The notes beneath the pieces are model-generated. The model had not been told where the DNA came from, searched no databases, and saw only the letters and a program-made list of their open reading frames with translations. The translations under genes and the position numbers were made by a program. From NCBI GenBank assembly GCA_964464145.1, contig CAYXFB010000076.1, forward strand, positions 1-12,542: 12,542 nt of DNA, given 5' to 3'. Shown here piece by piece: positions 5,363 through 11,030 of the stretch (position 1 is its first letter; each line of letters opens with the position of its first letter). Origin of the DNA: UBA5399 sp964464145 (GTDB lineage Bacteria; Bacillota; Clostridia; Christensenellales; Christensenellaceae).

Positions 5363-6627
5363 TACGCGGTAGCCTCACGCATTTTTACAAAGGCTTCCGT
5401 GGCTATGGGCTTTGTGTCCGCGATCGCCAACGCTCTGTAGTCTATAAGCCCCTTGCTAAAGCTGGATTCCCGCGACACTTCAATTATGGGAGCCTCCGCC
5501 AGATTGTAGCCCATAAACTGGAAGTTGCCTAAATATATATCTCCGGCCGCTATGTTATCATCCACCACAACGGGCTTGCCCAGTATGTGGCCAATTGCTT
5601 CCTGCTTGGGGTCTGCTATGAATATGGGGCGTTTGGTATCATCCACCACACCGTATACGTGTGTGTATAGCGTGGCGTTGCTCATTGCCCAGCTTGCGCC
5701 CGCACTGTAGCCGCGTGCAAGCATTGCCATTGTGGAAACAAAATCCGTATACTTGGGCTTTGTAGATTTTGCGTATTCTATAGCATTCGTTCCCGCCGTC
5801 CATGATATCGTTTCAAGCCCGGTACCCTGTCCGCTGCCCGTACCGTTCACCAGCGCGTTTTCCACCGTACCCATCACACAGGCGTAAAGCTCATCTATCA
5901 AGTATTTCTCAAACGCCGCCACGCTCATTTTACGTACCTTGGCACTTATGGAGAATATCTTGATTATCTCGTAACCGTCAAACATAACGTTTGCTATAGC
6001 GGGCTTCTCCGTGTCAACCTTGGCGCCCTCTGTGTGCCATTGCGCGTTGGCGCTGGGTGTTGCCACGGGTACGGCCAGCTTCTCCGGCAAATTGAAAGCG
6101 CGGCATATGGAGAGCAAGCCGCCCATCACACGGGCTTTACTCACTATTTCATTGAGCGTTGCGGTGGGCAGTATCGCGGCGGCGTTGCTTGACGTGGCGA
6201 AAGCGTCCGCGCGTCTCTCCGCTTGTGCTATCTCCGCCGCCCTCCTGTATGCTGAAGCCTCCGCCGCGTTGAGCTGCTGGCCCAGCAGGGATTTATAAAA
6301 AGCGTTGCGGTATTCCGCGCTTGCGAATACGTCGCCCGTGGTGGCCTCCGCGCTGGCGCCTCTAAAGCTCATGCCCGTTATAGGGTTAAAACCGCGCTGC
6401 TCTTGCTGTTCCTGCTGCCCCTCTTGCTCCGGCTTTTTATCCGTCTGCTTTTCCTGCTGGTTTTTCTTGGCCTGCTGCAAGCCCTCAAGCTCAATATTTA
6501 TAACGGTTATATCCGCCTCCGCGTCCGTCTCTATGGTTCCCTTGAGCGTTGCCGCCCTTTTCTCTATTTCCTCTATGCTGGCGTTTCTGTAATAATTGAA
6601 CGCCTCCGCCACTGTACTAAATTTCAT
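5362..6627 (-). CDS. Major capsid protein, HK97 fold
   Basis: A 421-residue capsid protein with the expected HK97-type layout. Residues 1-78 form a charged helical scaffolding (delta) domain ending in a Gln/Glu/Lys-rich stretch at about 51-78. The linker around 80-110 is where the protease would cut. The mature shell domain starts near residue 145 (ATSSNAAAILPTATLNEIVSKARVMGGLLS), with VPVATPSANAQWHTEGAKVD and the A-domain pattern NGTGSGQGTGLETISW. The start at 6627 has AAGGAGA inside the end of the protease gene. It assembles into the prohead around the portal with the protease inside. It is intact. Whether the shell is smaller than that of a helper phage cannot be told from sequence, but the roughly 13 kb element would suit a small head. 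Confidence 0.93.
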   Translation of the reverse strand: MKFSTVAEAFNYYRNASIEEIEKRAATLKGTIETDAEADITVINIELEGLQQAKKNQQEKQTDKKPEQEGQQEQQEQRGFNPITGMSFRGASAEATTGDVFASAEYRNAFYKSLLGQQLNAAEASAYRRAAEIAQAERRADAFATSSNAAAILPTATLNEIVSKARVMGGLLSICRAFNLPEKLAVPVATPSANAQWHTEGAKVDTEKPAIANVMFDGYEIIKIFSISAKVRKMSVAAFEKYLIDELYACVMGTVENALVNGTGSGQGTGLETISWTAGTNAIEYAKSTKPKYTDFVSTMAMLARGYSAGASWAMSNATLYTHVYGVVDDTKRPIFIADPKQEAIGHILGKPVVVDDNIAAGDIYLGNFQFMGYNLAEAPIIEVSRESSFSKGLIDYRALAIADTKPIATEAFVKMREATA

Positions 6628-6631
6628 ACAA

Positions 6632-7198
6632 CTAAATCTCCTTAATCAATACTTTATTGGCCAATATGATGGCCTGTTTCCTTTGCTGCTCGGTCAAGCA
6701 TTTGAGCGCGGAACGCGCCTCCACACTTGCCTGCGGGTATGCGGGGAAGGGTACAACGGAAACCTCAAGAATCTTTTTTATTCTGAATATCTCGCGTGTC
6801 CTCGAACTCAAATCCCATTTATCCCCGCCCGGAGGTACCACAAACGCAAAGCTCATTCCGTTAAGGTCGCCGCGCTCTACTGCCGTATGTACCGCGCGGG
6901 CCTCCTCTGTGTCCGGCAACTGTGCGGCCATTTCCAGCCCTGCCGGGCAAACGGTGAGCCGCATGGTTTTGGGTGTCCTTGCAAGTGGCACCTTGTTCAA
7001 ATCGTGATTATACATTAGGCGCGTGTCTGTAATGTCCGTATCATCCAGCGCGCCCCGCCGTATGATCTCGGTGTATTGCCCTGCCGGGTCATTTATAACC
7101 GTGGGCGTATCGTATACGATAGGCCTCCCGGTGAGTATAAGCCCCGCCGCCTCTGCCGTGGCTTGGGTGCCGATCTCCGCAATCCTTATCTCTTTCAT
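6632..7198 (-). CDS. Prohead maturation protease, HK97 gp4-like
   Basis: From the ATG at 7198 this is a 188-residue protease of the U35/S78 prohead protease family. H65 lies in LMYNHDLN, S116 in NGMSFAFV and an acidic E145 in LEVSVVPFPAYPQA, the usual catalytic set. It should cleave the scaffolding domain of the capsid protein during head maturation. A TTG start at 7249 would add 17 residues, but the ATG at 7198 has GAGG 6 bases upstream and begins with the typical MKEIRI strand, so the shorter form is preferred. The capsid gene starts 4 bases after its stop, with the capsid ribosome binding site inside this gene's last codons. Confidence 0.92.
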   Translation of the reverse strand: MKEIRIAEIGTQATAEAAGLILTGRPIVYDTPTVINDPAGQYTEIIRRGALDDTDITDTRLMYNHDLNKVPLARTPKTMRLTVCPAGLEMAAQLPDTEEARAVHTAVERGDLNGMSFAFVVPPGGDKWDLSSRTREIFRIKKILEVSVVPFPAYPQASVEARSALKCLTEQQRKQAIILANKVLIKEI

Positions 7199-7245
7199 TG
7201 TCCACCTCGCTATTTTGGGAAAAAGCGCCTCCGCATGGGTATAAC

Positions 7246-7578
7246 TCAAAGGTCGCTTATCAATTCACATTCAAAAACCCAATGCTGATATTTTGGTTCG
7301 CAAACGTCCGTCATGCTTGGATAGGTGAAATCGCTGTCATTACCTATCAACGTTTTTATTTGCTTTTTCAACGGCCCGCAATTGAAATCCGTGGGACTGA
7401 ACAAATGGATCTGTACAAAGTTCTTTTCAAAGTGCGGCACATTGTCGCCATAATTAGTCGGATATGACGTATAGTTAAAAACTATATATGCCTTATCCAC
7501 CTTTGTATTGCTGTAGTGGCGCGTAACGGGCAGGCCGGTAAGACTCAGTGTTTTGATTATTTTTTCTTCTACTGTCAT
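7246..7578 (-). CDS. Probable tail-completion / neck protein
   Basis: A 110-residue protein that resembles the small tail-terminator or head-tail completion proteins of Gram-positive siphophages. Visible features are KAYIVFNYTSYPTNYGDN (a beta strand with the family's Y-I-x-F), NFVQIHLFSPTDF (matching the 'VQVDIFSK' strand), KKQIKTLI (helix), then DFTYPSMTDVCEPKYQHWVFECE. I infer this from pattern and do not claim a certain family. It overlaps the portal stop by four bases (ATGA). Its place between portal and protease is unusual: in HK97-like phages it would come after the adaptor. In a tail-less element, a protein of this kind would join the head to a borrowed tail. Confidence 0.55.
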   Translation of the reverse strand: MTVEEKIIKTLSLTGLPVTRHYSNTKVDKAYIVFNYTSYPTNYGDNVPHFEKNFVQIHLFSPTDFNCGPLKKQIKTLIGNDSDFTYPSMTDVCEPKYQHWVFECELISDL

Positions 7579-8789
7579 TTTATATTTTCCTCTCTATTTA
7601 TTTGTTCCGTGGTGAGCTGCCCGACGTCTAGCTGGTATTGGTTCGCCTTTGCCGCGTCAACGACGTTCAGCGTTTGCAGGCGCTTGTCTCCATCCTCGAC
7701 CGTGGGCAGATTTAAAATTTCCAACGCTTGGTTTACCGTAAGCAATCCATACGGAACAAGGCCGGAAATGAGCTTTATTTTGGTGTTGTTGCTTGAAAAT
7801 ACGAGGCGGCCGGACTCAAATACTATGGAATTGCCAAACTCGCGCTCCCTGTCCGTGAACAGCTTCCTTGTAAACTCAAGGCTCATTTGCAGCGCGAACG
7901 GCTCTATTACCGATTCATAGAACGCGGAAAATTCGTCCTCTGAATAGCTGGAATTTACTATTTTCTGCGTAATGCCAAGGTAATCATATATTTTTGTTTT
8001 CACCGCTTCCATTTGTTCGCTGTTTATGCCGTTCACATTATGCGTAATGGGCGTGTATTCCGTTTTAGAGTCTGTGGCCACAATTCCGCCCGAATTGGAA
8101 ATTGTAAGATAGTCCGCCATGAAGCGCTCTTTTTCCTCCTTGAGCTTATCCGGCGCCAGTATTTGCGTATAGTGCAATATGCCGCTTATATTGGAGCTGG
8201 TCTTTATGCTGCTCTCCAATCCCGCGTTTTGGGCATGAGCCAGCGCAACCGCAGGACTCAGCGCCGTATTTGCGTCACCCAGCAGCTCATTGCCATTGAA
8301 ATGCCGGCGCAAGTGTATTATATCCGAATAGGGCAAGAGCGCCTCCGCTCCGTTTTGAAAGTAAAATCTGCAAAATATGCTTCCGGCCGCGTCGCTGTAA
8401 AACTGCACGTTGCTTACATCAAACGGGAACACGCCCATAGTCTGGCCGCGCATATTGCGTTGCACATACGCAAAGCTGTTATTGTATAAATAATAGTGGG
8501 CACACAGCTTATACAGCATATCCGCCGCGCTCATATACGGGTTTGGCTGGGTCTGTAGCAGACGGTTCAATTTTGCGTCATTGCCAGGATTCCGCTTGTC
8601 GCCATCGTGAATAACATGGTTGGCCTTGAGCTTGGAAACATTGCGGCTTATCGCGTCCACCCCGGCGCGGTATATGTCGTTCTCCCACGCGTCGCCGCTC
8701 CAAGCCGAAAACATACTGAAAGGCGCAACAAAGAGAGAGTTGTTTTTTGGCTTCTGCTTGCTCTTAAAAATCTTTTGAAAAAAATTCAT
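7575..8789 (-). CDS. Portal protein, HK97 family
   Basis: A 404-residue portal protein of normal length. Recognisable segments include DIYRAGVDAISRNVSKLK (about 39-56), LLQTQPNPYMSAADMLYKL (about 77-95), NNSFAYVQRN, DIIHLRRHFNGNELLG, and the stem/wing helices around VNGINSEQMEAVKTKIYDYLGITQKIVN. The C-terminal end has GLVPYGLLTVNQALEILNLP. The portal forms the dodecameric vertex through which terminase pumps DNA and below which connector proteins bind. Its ATG lies one base after the stop of the preceding 39-codon ORF, with only a weak ribosome binding site, so it is probably translated by coupling. The gene is intact. Confidence 0.93.
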   Translation of the reverse strand: MNFFQKIFKSKQKPKNNSLFVAPFSMFSAWSGDAWENDIYRAGVDAISRNVSKLKANHVIHDGDKRNPGNDAKLNRLLQTQPNPYMSAADMLYKLCAHYYLYNNSFAYVQRNMRGQTMGVFPFDVSNVQFYSDAAGSIFCRFYFQNGAEALLPYSDIIHLRRHFNGNELLGDANTALSPAVALAHAQNAGLESSIKTSSNISGILHYTQILAPDKLKEEKERFMADYLTISNSGGIVATDSKTEYTPITHNVNGINSEQMEAVKTKIYDYLGITQKIVNSSYSEDEFSAFYESVIEPFALQMSLEFTRKLFTDREREFGNSIVFESGRLVFSSNNTKIKLISGLVPYGLLTVNQALEILNLPTVEDGDKRLQTLNVVDAAKANQYQLDVGQLTTEQINREENIK

Positions 8790-8790
8790 A

Positions 8791-8910
8791 TCACATTTTC
8801 TCGTTGATCTTATCCAGCGTGTACATTATGGCTTCCAAAAGCGTGCCCACGTTCTCCATTGCTTCCGTAAGTCTTTTTACTGCTACTTCTAATGATCTGT
8901 CCACTATCAT
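8791..8910 (-). CDS. 39-residue helical mini-protein overlapping the zinc-ribbon gene
   Basis: An ORF in a different frame from the zinc-ribbon gene. It contains DRSLEVAVKRLTEAMENVG and TLLEAIMYTLDKINEKM, a regular amphipathic helix pattern that looks selected. GGAGGT lies 7 bases before an in-frame GTG at 8904 and only 1 base before the ATG at 8910, so GTG is the likelier start (37 residues). Its stop lies one base before the portal ATG, suggesting that it feeds ribosomes into portal translation. Function is unknown. Confidence 0.55.
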   Translation of the reverse strand: MIVDRSLEVAVKRLTEAMENVGTLLEAIMYTLDKINEKM

Positions 8911-9004
8911 TACCTCCACTTTGTCTAATAGTATTTTCGCAATCGCATTTTTCGCCGGGGTCTAAATGTGCTCCACATTTTGTACATATCTGAAAATAGC
9001 TCAT
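8810..9004 (-). CDS. Small zinc-ribbon protein
   Basis: A 64-residue protein with C7-x2-C10 and C20-x-C22 (CTKCGAHLDPGEKCDC), a pattern seen in short proteins of Clostridia mobile elements and phages. The ATG has GGAGGT 5 bases upstream and follows the rep stop by 24 bases. The last 30 residues are Ser/Gly/His-rich without clear structure and overlap the 39-codon ORF in another frame, so the native end could be shorter or a frameshift could join the two. Function is unknown; a zinc-binding regulator is possible. Confidence 0.65.
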   Translation of the reverse strand: MSYFQICTKCGAHLDPGEKCDCENTIRQSGGNDSGQIIRSSSKKTYGSNGERGHAFGSHNVHAG

Positions 9005-9028
9005 GTGTGACCTCCATAACGGCGGTAT

Positions 9029-9781
9029 TCATCCTCCGTCAGAGCCTTTGTTTTTTTTATTCTCCCGCGATCCTGTAGAGAGATCAATTGCACCGTTCTT
9101 TAGAAACTTGGCATACTTCCACACGCCCACTTCTTCGTAATATTCCACCTGCCGGTCCACGCAGCGGTAGCCCTTGGGTGTCCTTATAGGTGCTTCTGTG
9201 GAATCCTCCGCTTTGGCGGGTTTATACTCCGGCTTCGGGTGAATAAGGTTGCCGCGGCTCTGCTTCCATTTCTTTTTGTGCGCCTCTACCGGATCCTTTG
9301 CTATATAGCGTGCTAGGCCCGTGTAGTCTTGGCCATATAGGCGGCTGCTTAAACTGGTGCCGTGGCGCCATAGCTTTGCAAGGATTTCAATCGGTAATGC
9401 GCTCATTACTATGTGGTGATGAATGCGGTGCTTCTCCTTGTGCTTGTTTTCCGTTACCGCTATATACTTCAACGGCGGGTCACCCAGTAGCCGGAGTATC
9501 TTTTGCACATCACGAATGAATTTATCCAGCAGCTTTTTAGCCTGTTCCTCCGTTACGTCCGTATGGTGGGTAAGCGTTAGAAAATAATCCTCCTTAGTAA
9601 AGTTCGCATTGATAAGCTGCCCCAGCAGACGAACAGAGTTTCTATGATTCCGCGCCTGTTTTGCACTGCTGCTCTTATTCACTTTTTTACCGCGCTGCCT
9701 GCCCGCGTCCTCTGCCCACACGCAGGAAACTTCCACCTCGCGCACCGCGCCCGCGTCTGTTATCTTTCGGTATCGCTTCAT
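9029..9781 (-). CDS. rep: HUH-endonuclease Rep, rolling-circle-type replication initiator
   Basis: From the ATG at 9781 this is a 250-residue protein with the three motifs of rolling-circle initiators in order: motif I FLTLTHHTD (67-75), motif II with the metal-binding histidines HRIHHHIVMS (118-127), and motif III YTGLARYIAKDP (153-164), in which Y159 (or Y153) would be the nicking tyrosine. It would nick one strand at an origin and prime replication from the 3' end with host polymerase. A TTG start at 9862 would add 27 residues but has no ribosome binding site, whereas GGGG lies 7 bases before this ATG and the MKRYRKI start looks natural. It is first in the operon that continues into the head genes. 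PICIs normally use primase/AAA+ replication proteins, so this is unusual. A mobilisation relaxase role is less likely given its size and lack of partners. Confidence 0.82.
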   Translation of the reverse strand: MKRYRKITDAGAVREVEVSCVWAEDAGRQRGKKVNKSSSAKQARNHRNSVRLLGQLINANFTKEDYFLTLTHHTDVTEEQAKKLLDKFIRDVQKILRLLGDPPLKYIAVTENKHKEKHRIHHHIVMSALPIEILAKLWRHGTSLSSRLYGQDYTGLARYIAKDPVEAHKKKWKQSRGNLIHPKPEYKPAKAEDSTEAPIRTPKGYRCVDRQVEYYEEVGVWKYAKFLKNGAIDLSTGSRENKKNKGSDGG

Positions 9782-9855
9782 CCCTTTTCCCCAATTGAAC
9801 GCTACAATAGCCTGTATTACCAAGTCTTTTGGTTTGGACTTACACCTAGTTTTTG

Positions 9856-9884
9856 TTGACAACCACGCGGCTTTTTGCTATAAT
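9856..9884 (+). promoter_or_regulatory. Perfect consensus sigma-70 promoter in the rep leader
   Basis: TTGACA (9856-9861), exactly 17 bases, TATAAT (9879-9884): all twelve hexamer positions match consensus with ideal spacing. It points away from rep, into its leader, and transcription would begin near A9891. No protein gene lies directly downstream on this strand, but a terminator hairpin does. Confidence 0.85.
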
Positions 9885-9890
9885 TAAATC

Positions 9891-9948
9891 ACGTAGTTGA
9901 TTTGAAAAAGTAGCATAGGTCGCCAAACCGTTGAGTGCTACTTTTTTA
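9891..9948 (+). ncRNA. Candidate countertranscribed RNA opposing the rep leader
   Basis: The promoter at 9856-9884 predicts a transcript starting near 9891. An 11-base-pair stem (AAAAAGTAGCA 9905-9915 with TGCTACTTTTT 9936-9946) with a 20-base loop ends in a T-run at 9942-9947, so the RNA would be about 55-58 nt. It contains no ORF with a start codon and ribosome binding site. It is antisense to the untranslated leader of the rep mRNA, like the countertranscribed RNAs that hold down copy number in rolling-circle plasmids. On the minus strand the same hairpin also ends in CTTTTTC and could attenuate rep transcription. RNA function is inferred; nothing else explains the promoter-terminator pair. 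Confidence 0.7.
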
Positions 9949-9965
9949 TTTTATTTTTATTTAAA

Positions 9966-9981
9966 GGCGGAAGCCTCCGCC
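9966..9981. repeat. GC-rich hairpin in the rep leader
   Basis: GGCGGA-AGCC-TCCGCC forms a 6-base-pair stem with a 4-base loop in the rep upstream region. It could be part of a Rep nicking origin or a leader RNA structure. On the minus strand it lies inside a mini-ORF, MAEASAFK, that starts at 9983. Confidence 0.5.
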
Positions 9982-9990
9982 ATGCCGCCG

Positions 9991-10014
9991 TTAACTGCTA
10001 TCGTAATCTTTCAT
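9991..10014 (-). CDS. Candidate leader peptide upstream of rep
   Basis: A seven-residue ORF, MKDYDSS, begins at an ATG with an excellent ribosome binding site (AAGGAGA, 9 bases upstream) and ends in TAA. It lies between the HTH regulator gene and rep, ahead of the attenuator-like hairpin at 9905-9946. Such a peptide could couple ribosome movement to transcription past the hairpin. It may instead be the remnant of a longer gene. Confidence 0.35.
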   Translation of the reverse strand: MKDYDSS

Positions 10015-10043
10015 TTGACAAAATCTCCTTCGCGGTATAAGAT

Positions 10044-10075
10044 GAACACACAAAATGAATAAGTTTTATGTGTTC
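10044..10075 (-). repeat. Long hairpin just after the second HTH gene
   Basis: On the minus strand GAACACATAAAA pairs with TTTTGTGTGTTC around an 8-base loop: 12 pairs including one U-G wobble. On the plus strand that pair would be a C-A mismatch, so the structure favours minus-strand RNA. It begins one base past the stop of the 154-residue gene. There is no T-run, so it is not a standard terminator; it could protect mRNA or belong to a replication origin. Confidence 0.6.
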
Positions 10076-10076
10076 T

Positions 10077-10541
10077 TTAGATTTGGCGGCTCTGCAAAGC
10101 TGCCTTTTCTTTTTGGCCTCTTGAGCCGGGTTCTTCAAAGCCAACCAGTGTATTTACTGATATCCCCAGCATTCTGCTTAATATAGTGATGTCGCTGAAT
10201 TTTAGTTTCTTACCGTAGCATAGCAAACGCTTTGCTACCGAAACACCAACGCCAAGGTCGGCCGCAAGCGTACTCGGTGTGTAACCTAAAGCAAAGAGTA
10301 TATTTCTTGTGATATCAGAATGCTTTGCGCTGCTTTGCTCCGGCGTTTGGTAATTTGTACCCTCGCAGTAACCCCATTGATAGATCAGACTTACAAGCCC
10401 TTCCATCTCCCTGTCATACTCCCGGCTTTCCGCCATCAAAGCCTCCGCCATTTCCCGGTTTCCTTTATTAAGCAAAAATTCCGGCTGGCTTTGGGTGTTG
10501 CTCTTTATTACCTCGATCTTTTTCACCATTTTAGCTGTCAT
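10077..10541 (-). CDS. HTH regulator, XRE-like, C-terminal DNA-binding domain
   Basis: A 154-residue protein with a charged helical N-terminal part (1-60) and an XRE-type helix-turn-helix at about 78-135 (ITRNILFALGYTPSTLAADLGVGVS, then ITILSRMLGISVNTLVGFE). The start has a very strong ribosome binding site (GGGGAGGA, 8 bases upstream). It is the second gene of the leftward operon, between the Cro-like gene and rep, so it is a candidate activator or modulator of the replication and head operon. I cannot name its family more closely. Confidence 0.75.
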   Translation of the reverse strand: MTAKMVKKIEVIKSNTQSQPEFLLNKGNREMAEALMAESREYDREMEGLVSLIYQWGYCEGTNYQTPEQSSAKHSDITRNILFALGYTPSTLAADLGVGVSVAKRLLCYGKKLKFSDITILSRMLGISVNTLVGFEEPGSRGQKEKAALQSRQI

Positions 10542-10564
10542 TTGAAAAATCCTCCCCTCAATAT

Positions 10565-10813
10565 TTAATTTGCTTTTTCCAGTTCCGGCTCATACTGCTG
10601 TTCAAAAGGCTTTTGCGGAAAGTATTCCGGCAACTGGTCATGCGGTACGCCTATAATGTCCAGCACCTTGTAACACTCACTCAGCCGCCAGTCTGATCTG
10701 CCGCGCATTAGTACAGAGATGTGCGTGAAGTGACACCCCATTTCCTCCGCCAATTCAAGCTGGGTAATGTCGTTAGCGAATAGAGCAACTCGTAATTTTT
10801 GATATGGTTTCAT
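10565..10813 (-). CDS. Cro-like HTH regulator
   Basis: From the ATG at 10813 this is an 82-residue protein, MKPYQKLRVALFANDITQLELAEEMG and so on, with an XRE helix-turn-helix across residues 4-55 (ITQLELAEEMGCHFTHISVLMRGRSDWRLSECYKVLDIIG). A longer start at 10882 was set aside because GGAGGG lies 7 bases before 10813. It is the first gene of the leftward operon, divergent from the repressor at 11031, which is the position of Cro in phages and of Str in SaPIs. It probably binds the intergenic operators. Confidence 0.8.
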   Translation of the reverse strand: MKPYQKLRVALFANDITQLELAEEMGCHFTHISVLMRGRSDWRLSECYKVLDIIGVPHDQLPEYFPQKPFEQQYEPELEKAN

Positions 10814-10887
10814 TTGTCCACCCTCCAAAATAGTATTTTTATTCTTGCGGATTATGCTACCATAAAACAATTCCATTTGCAAGAATT

Positions 10888-10916
10888 ATTTTATTTTTAT
10901 ACGCACGTATAAGTAA
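10888..10916 (-). promoter_or_regulatory. Leftward promoter overlapping an operator
   Basis: On the minus strand TTACTT (10916-10911), 17 bases, TAAAAT (10893-10888; 5 of 6). The spacer contains a perfect inverted repeat, TTATACG-CA-CGTATAA (10897-10912). Binding there would shut off the operon that starts with the Cro-like gene. The -35 match is weak, as expected of a regulated promoter. Confidence 0.5.
10897..10912. promoter_or_regulatory. Operator candidate, perfect inverted repeat
   Basis: TTATACG-CA-CGTATAA: two perfect 7-base arms with a 2-base centre, typical of an XRE repressor dimer site, inside the spacer of the leftward promoter. Confidence 0.65.
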
Positions 10917-10918
10917 TT

Positions 10919-10955
10919 TTATTCCTACGCATAAATTCTTTACTTTTAGGAATAA
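10919..10955. promoter_or_regulatory. Second inverted repeat in the switch region
   Basis: TTATTCCTA (10919-10927) and TAGGAATAA (10947-10955) are perfect 9-base arms 19 bases apart, lying between the leftward and rightward promoters. The wide spacing suggests two half-sites or looping by a repressor. Confidence 0.5.
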
Positions 10956-10969
10956 CCTTACTAAATATC

Positions 10970-10998
10970 TTGCGTTAGAGAAAAATATTCTTTATAAT
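10970..10998 (+). promoter_or_regulatory. Rightward promoter of the repressor and integrase genes
   Basis: TTGCGT (10970-10975), 17 bases, perfect TATAAT (10993-10998), 32 bases before the repressor ATG. AAGGGG follows about 10 bases before that ATG. Confidence 0.7.
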
Positions 10999-11030
10999 GA
11001 AACTAGCACAAAAAATAAGGGGTTAATATT

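Noticed and set aside
8013..8489. Plus-strand ORF of 158 codons
   Set aside because: It is antisense to the portal gene, with biased, domain-free composition and no start signal.
9782..9862. 27-residue N-terminal extension of Rep from a TTG
   Set aside because: There is no Shine-Dalgarno before the TTG, it overlaps the -35 box of the antisense promoter, and the ATG at 9781 has a better site and a more natural start.
10015..10040. Second plus-strand promoter (TTGACA, 17 bases, TAAGAT)
   Set aside because: The -10 is poor, no terminator or gene follows, and the TTGACA can be explained by overlap with the leader ORF start on the other strand.
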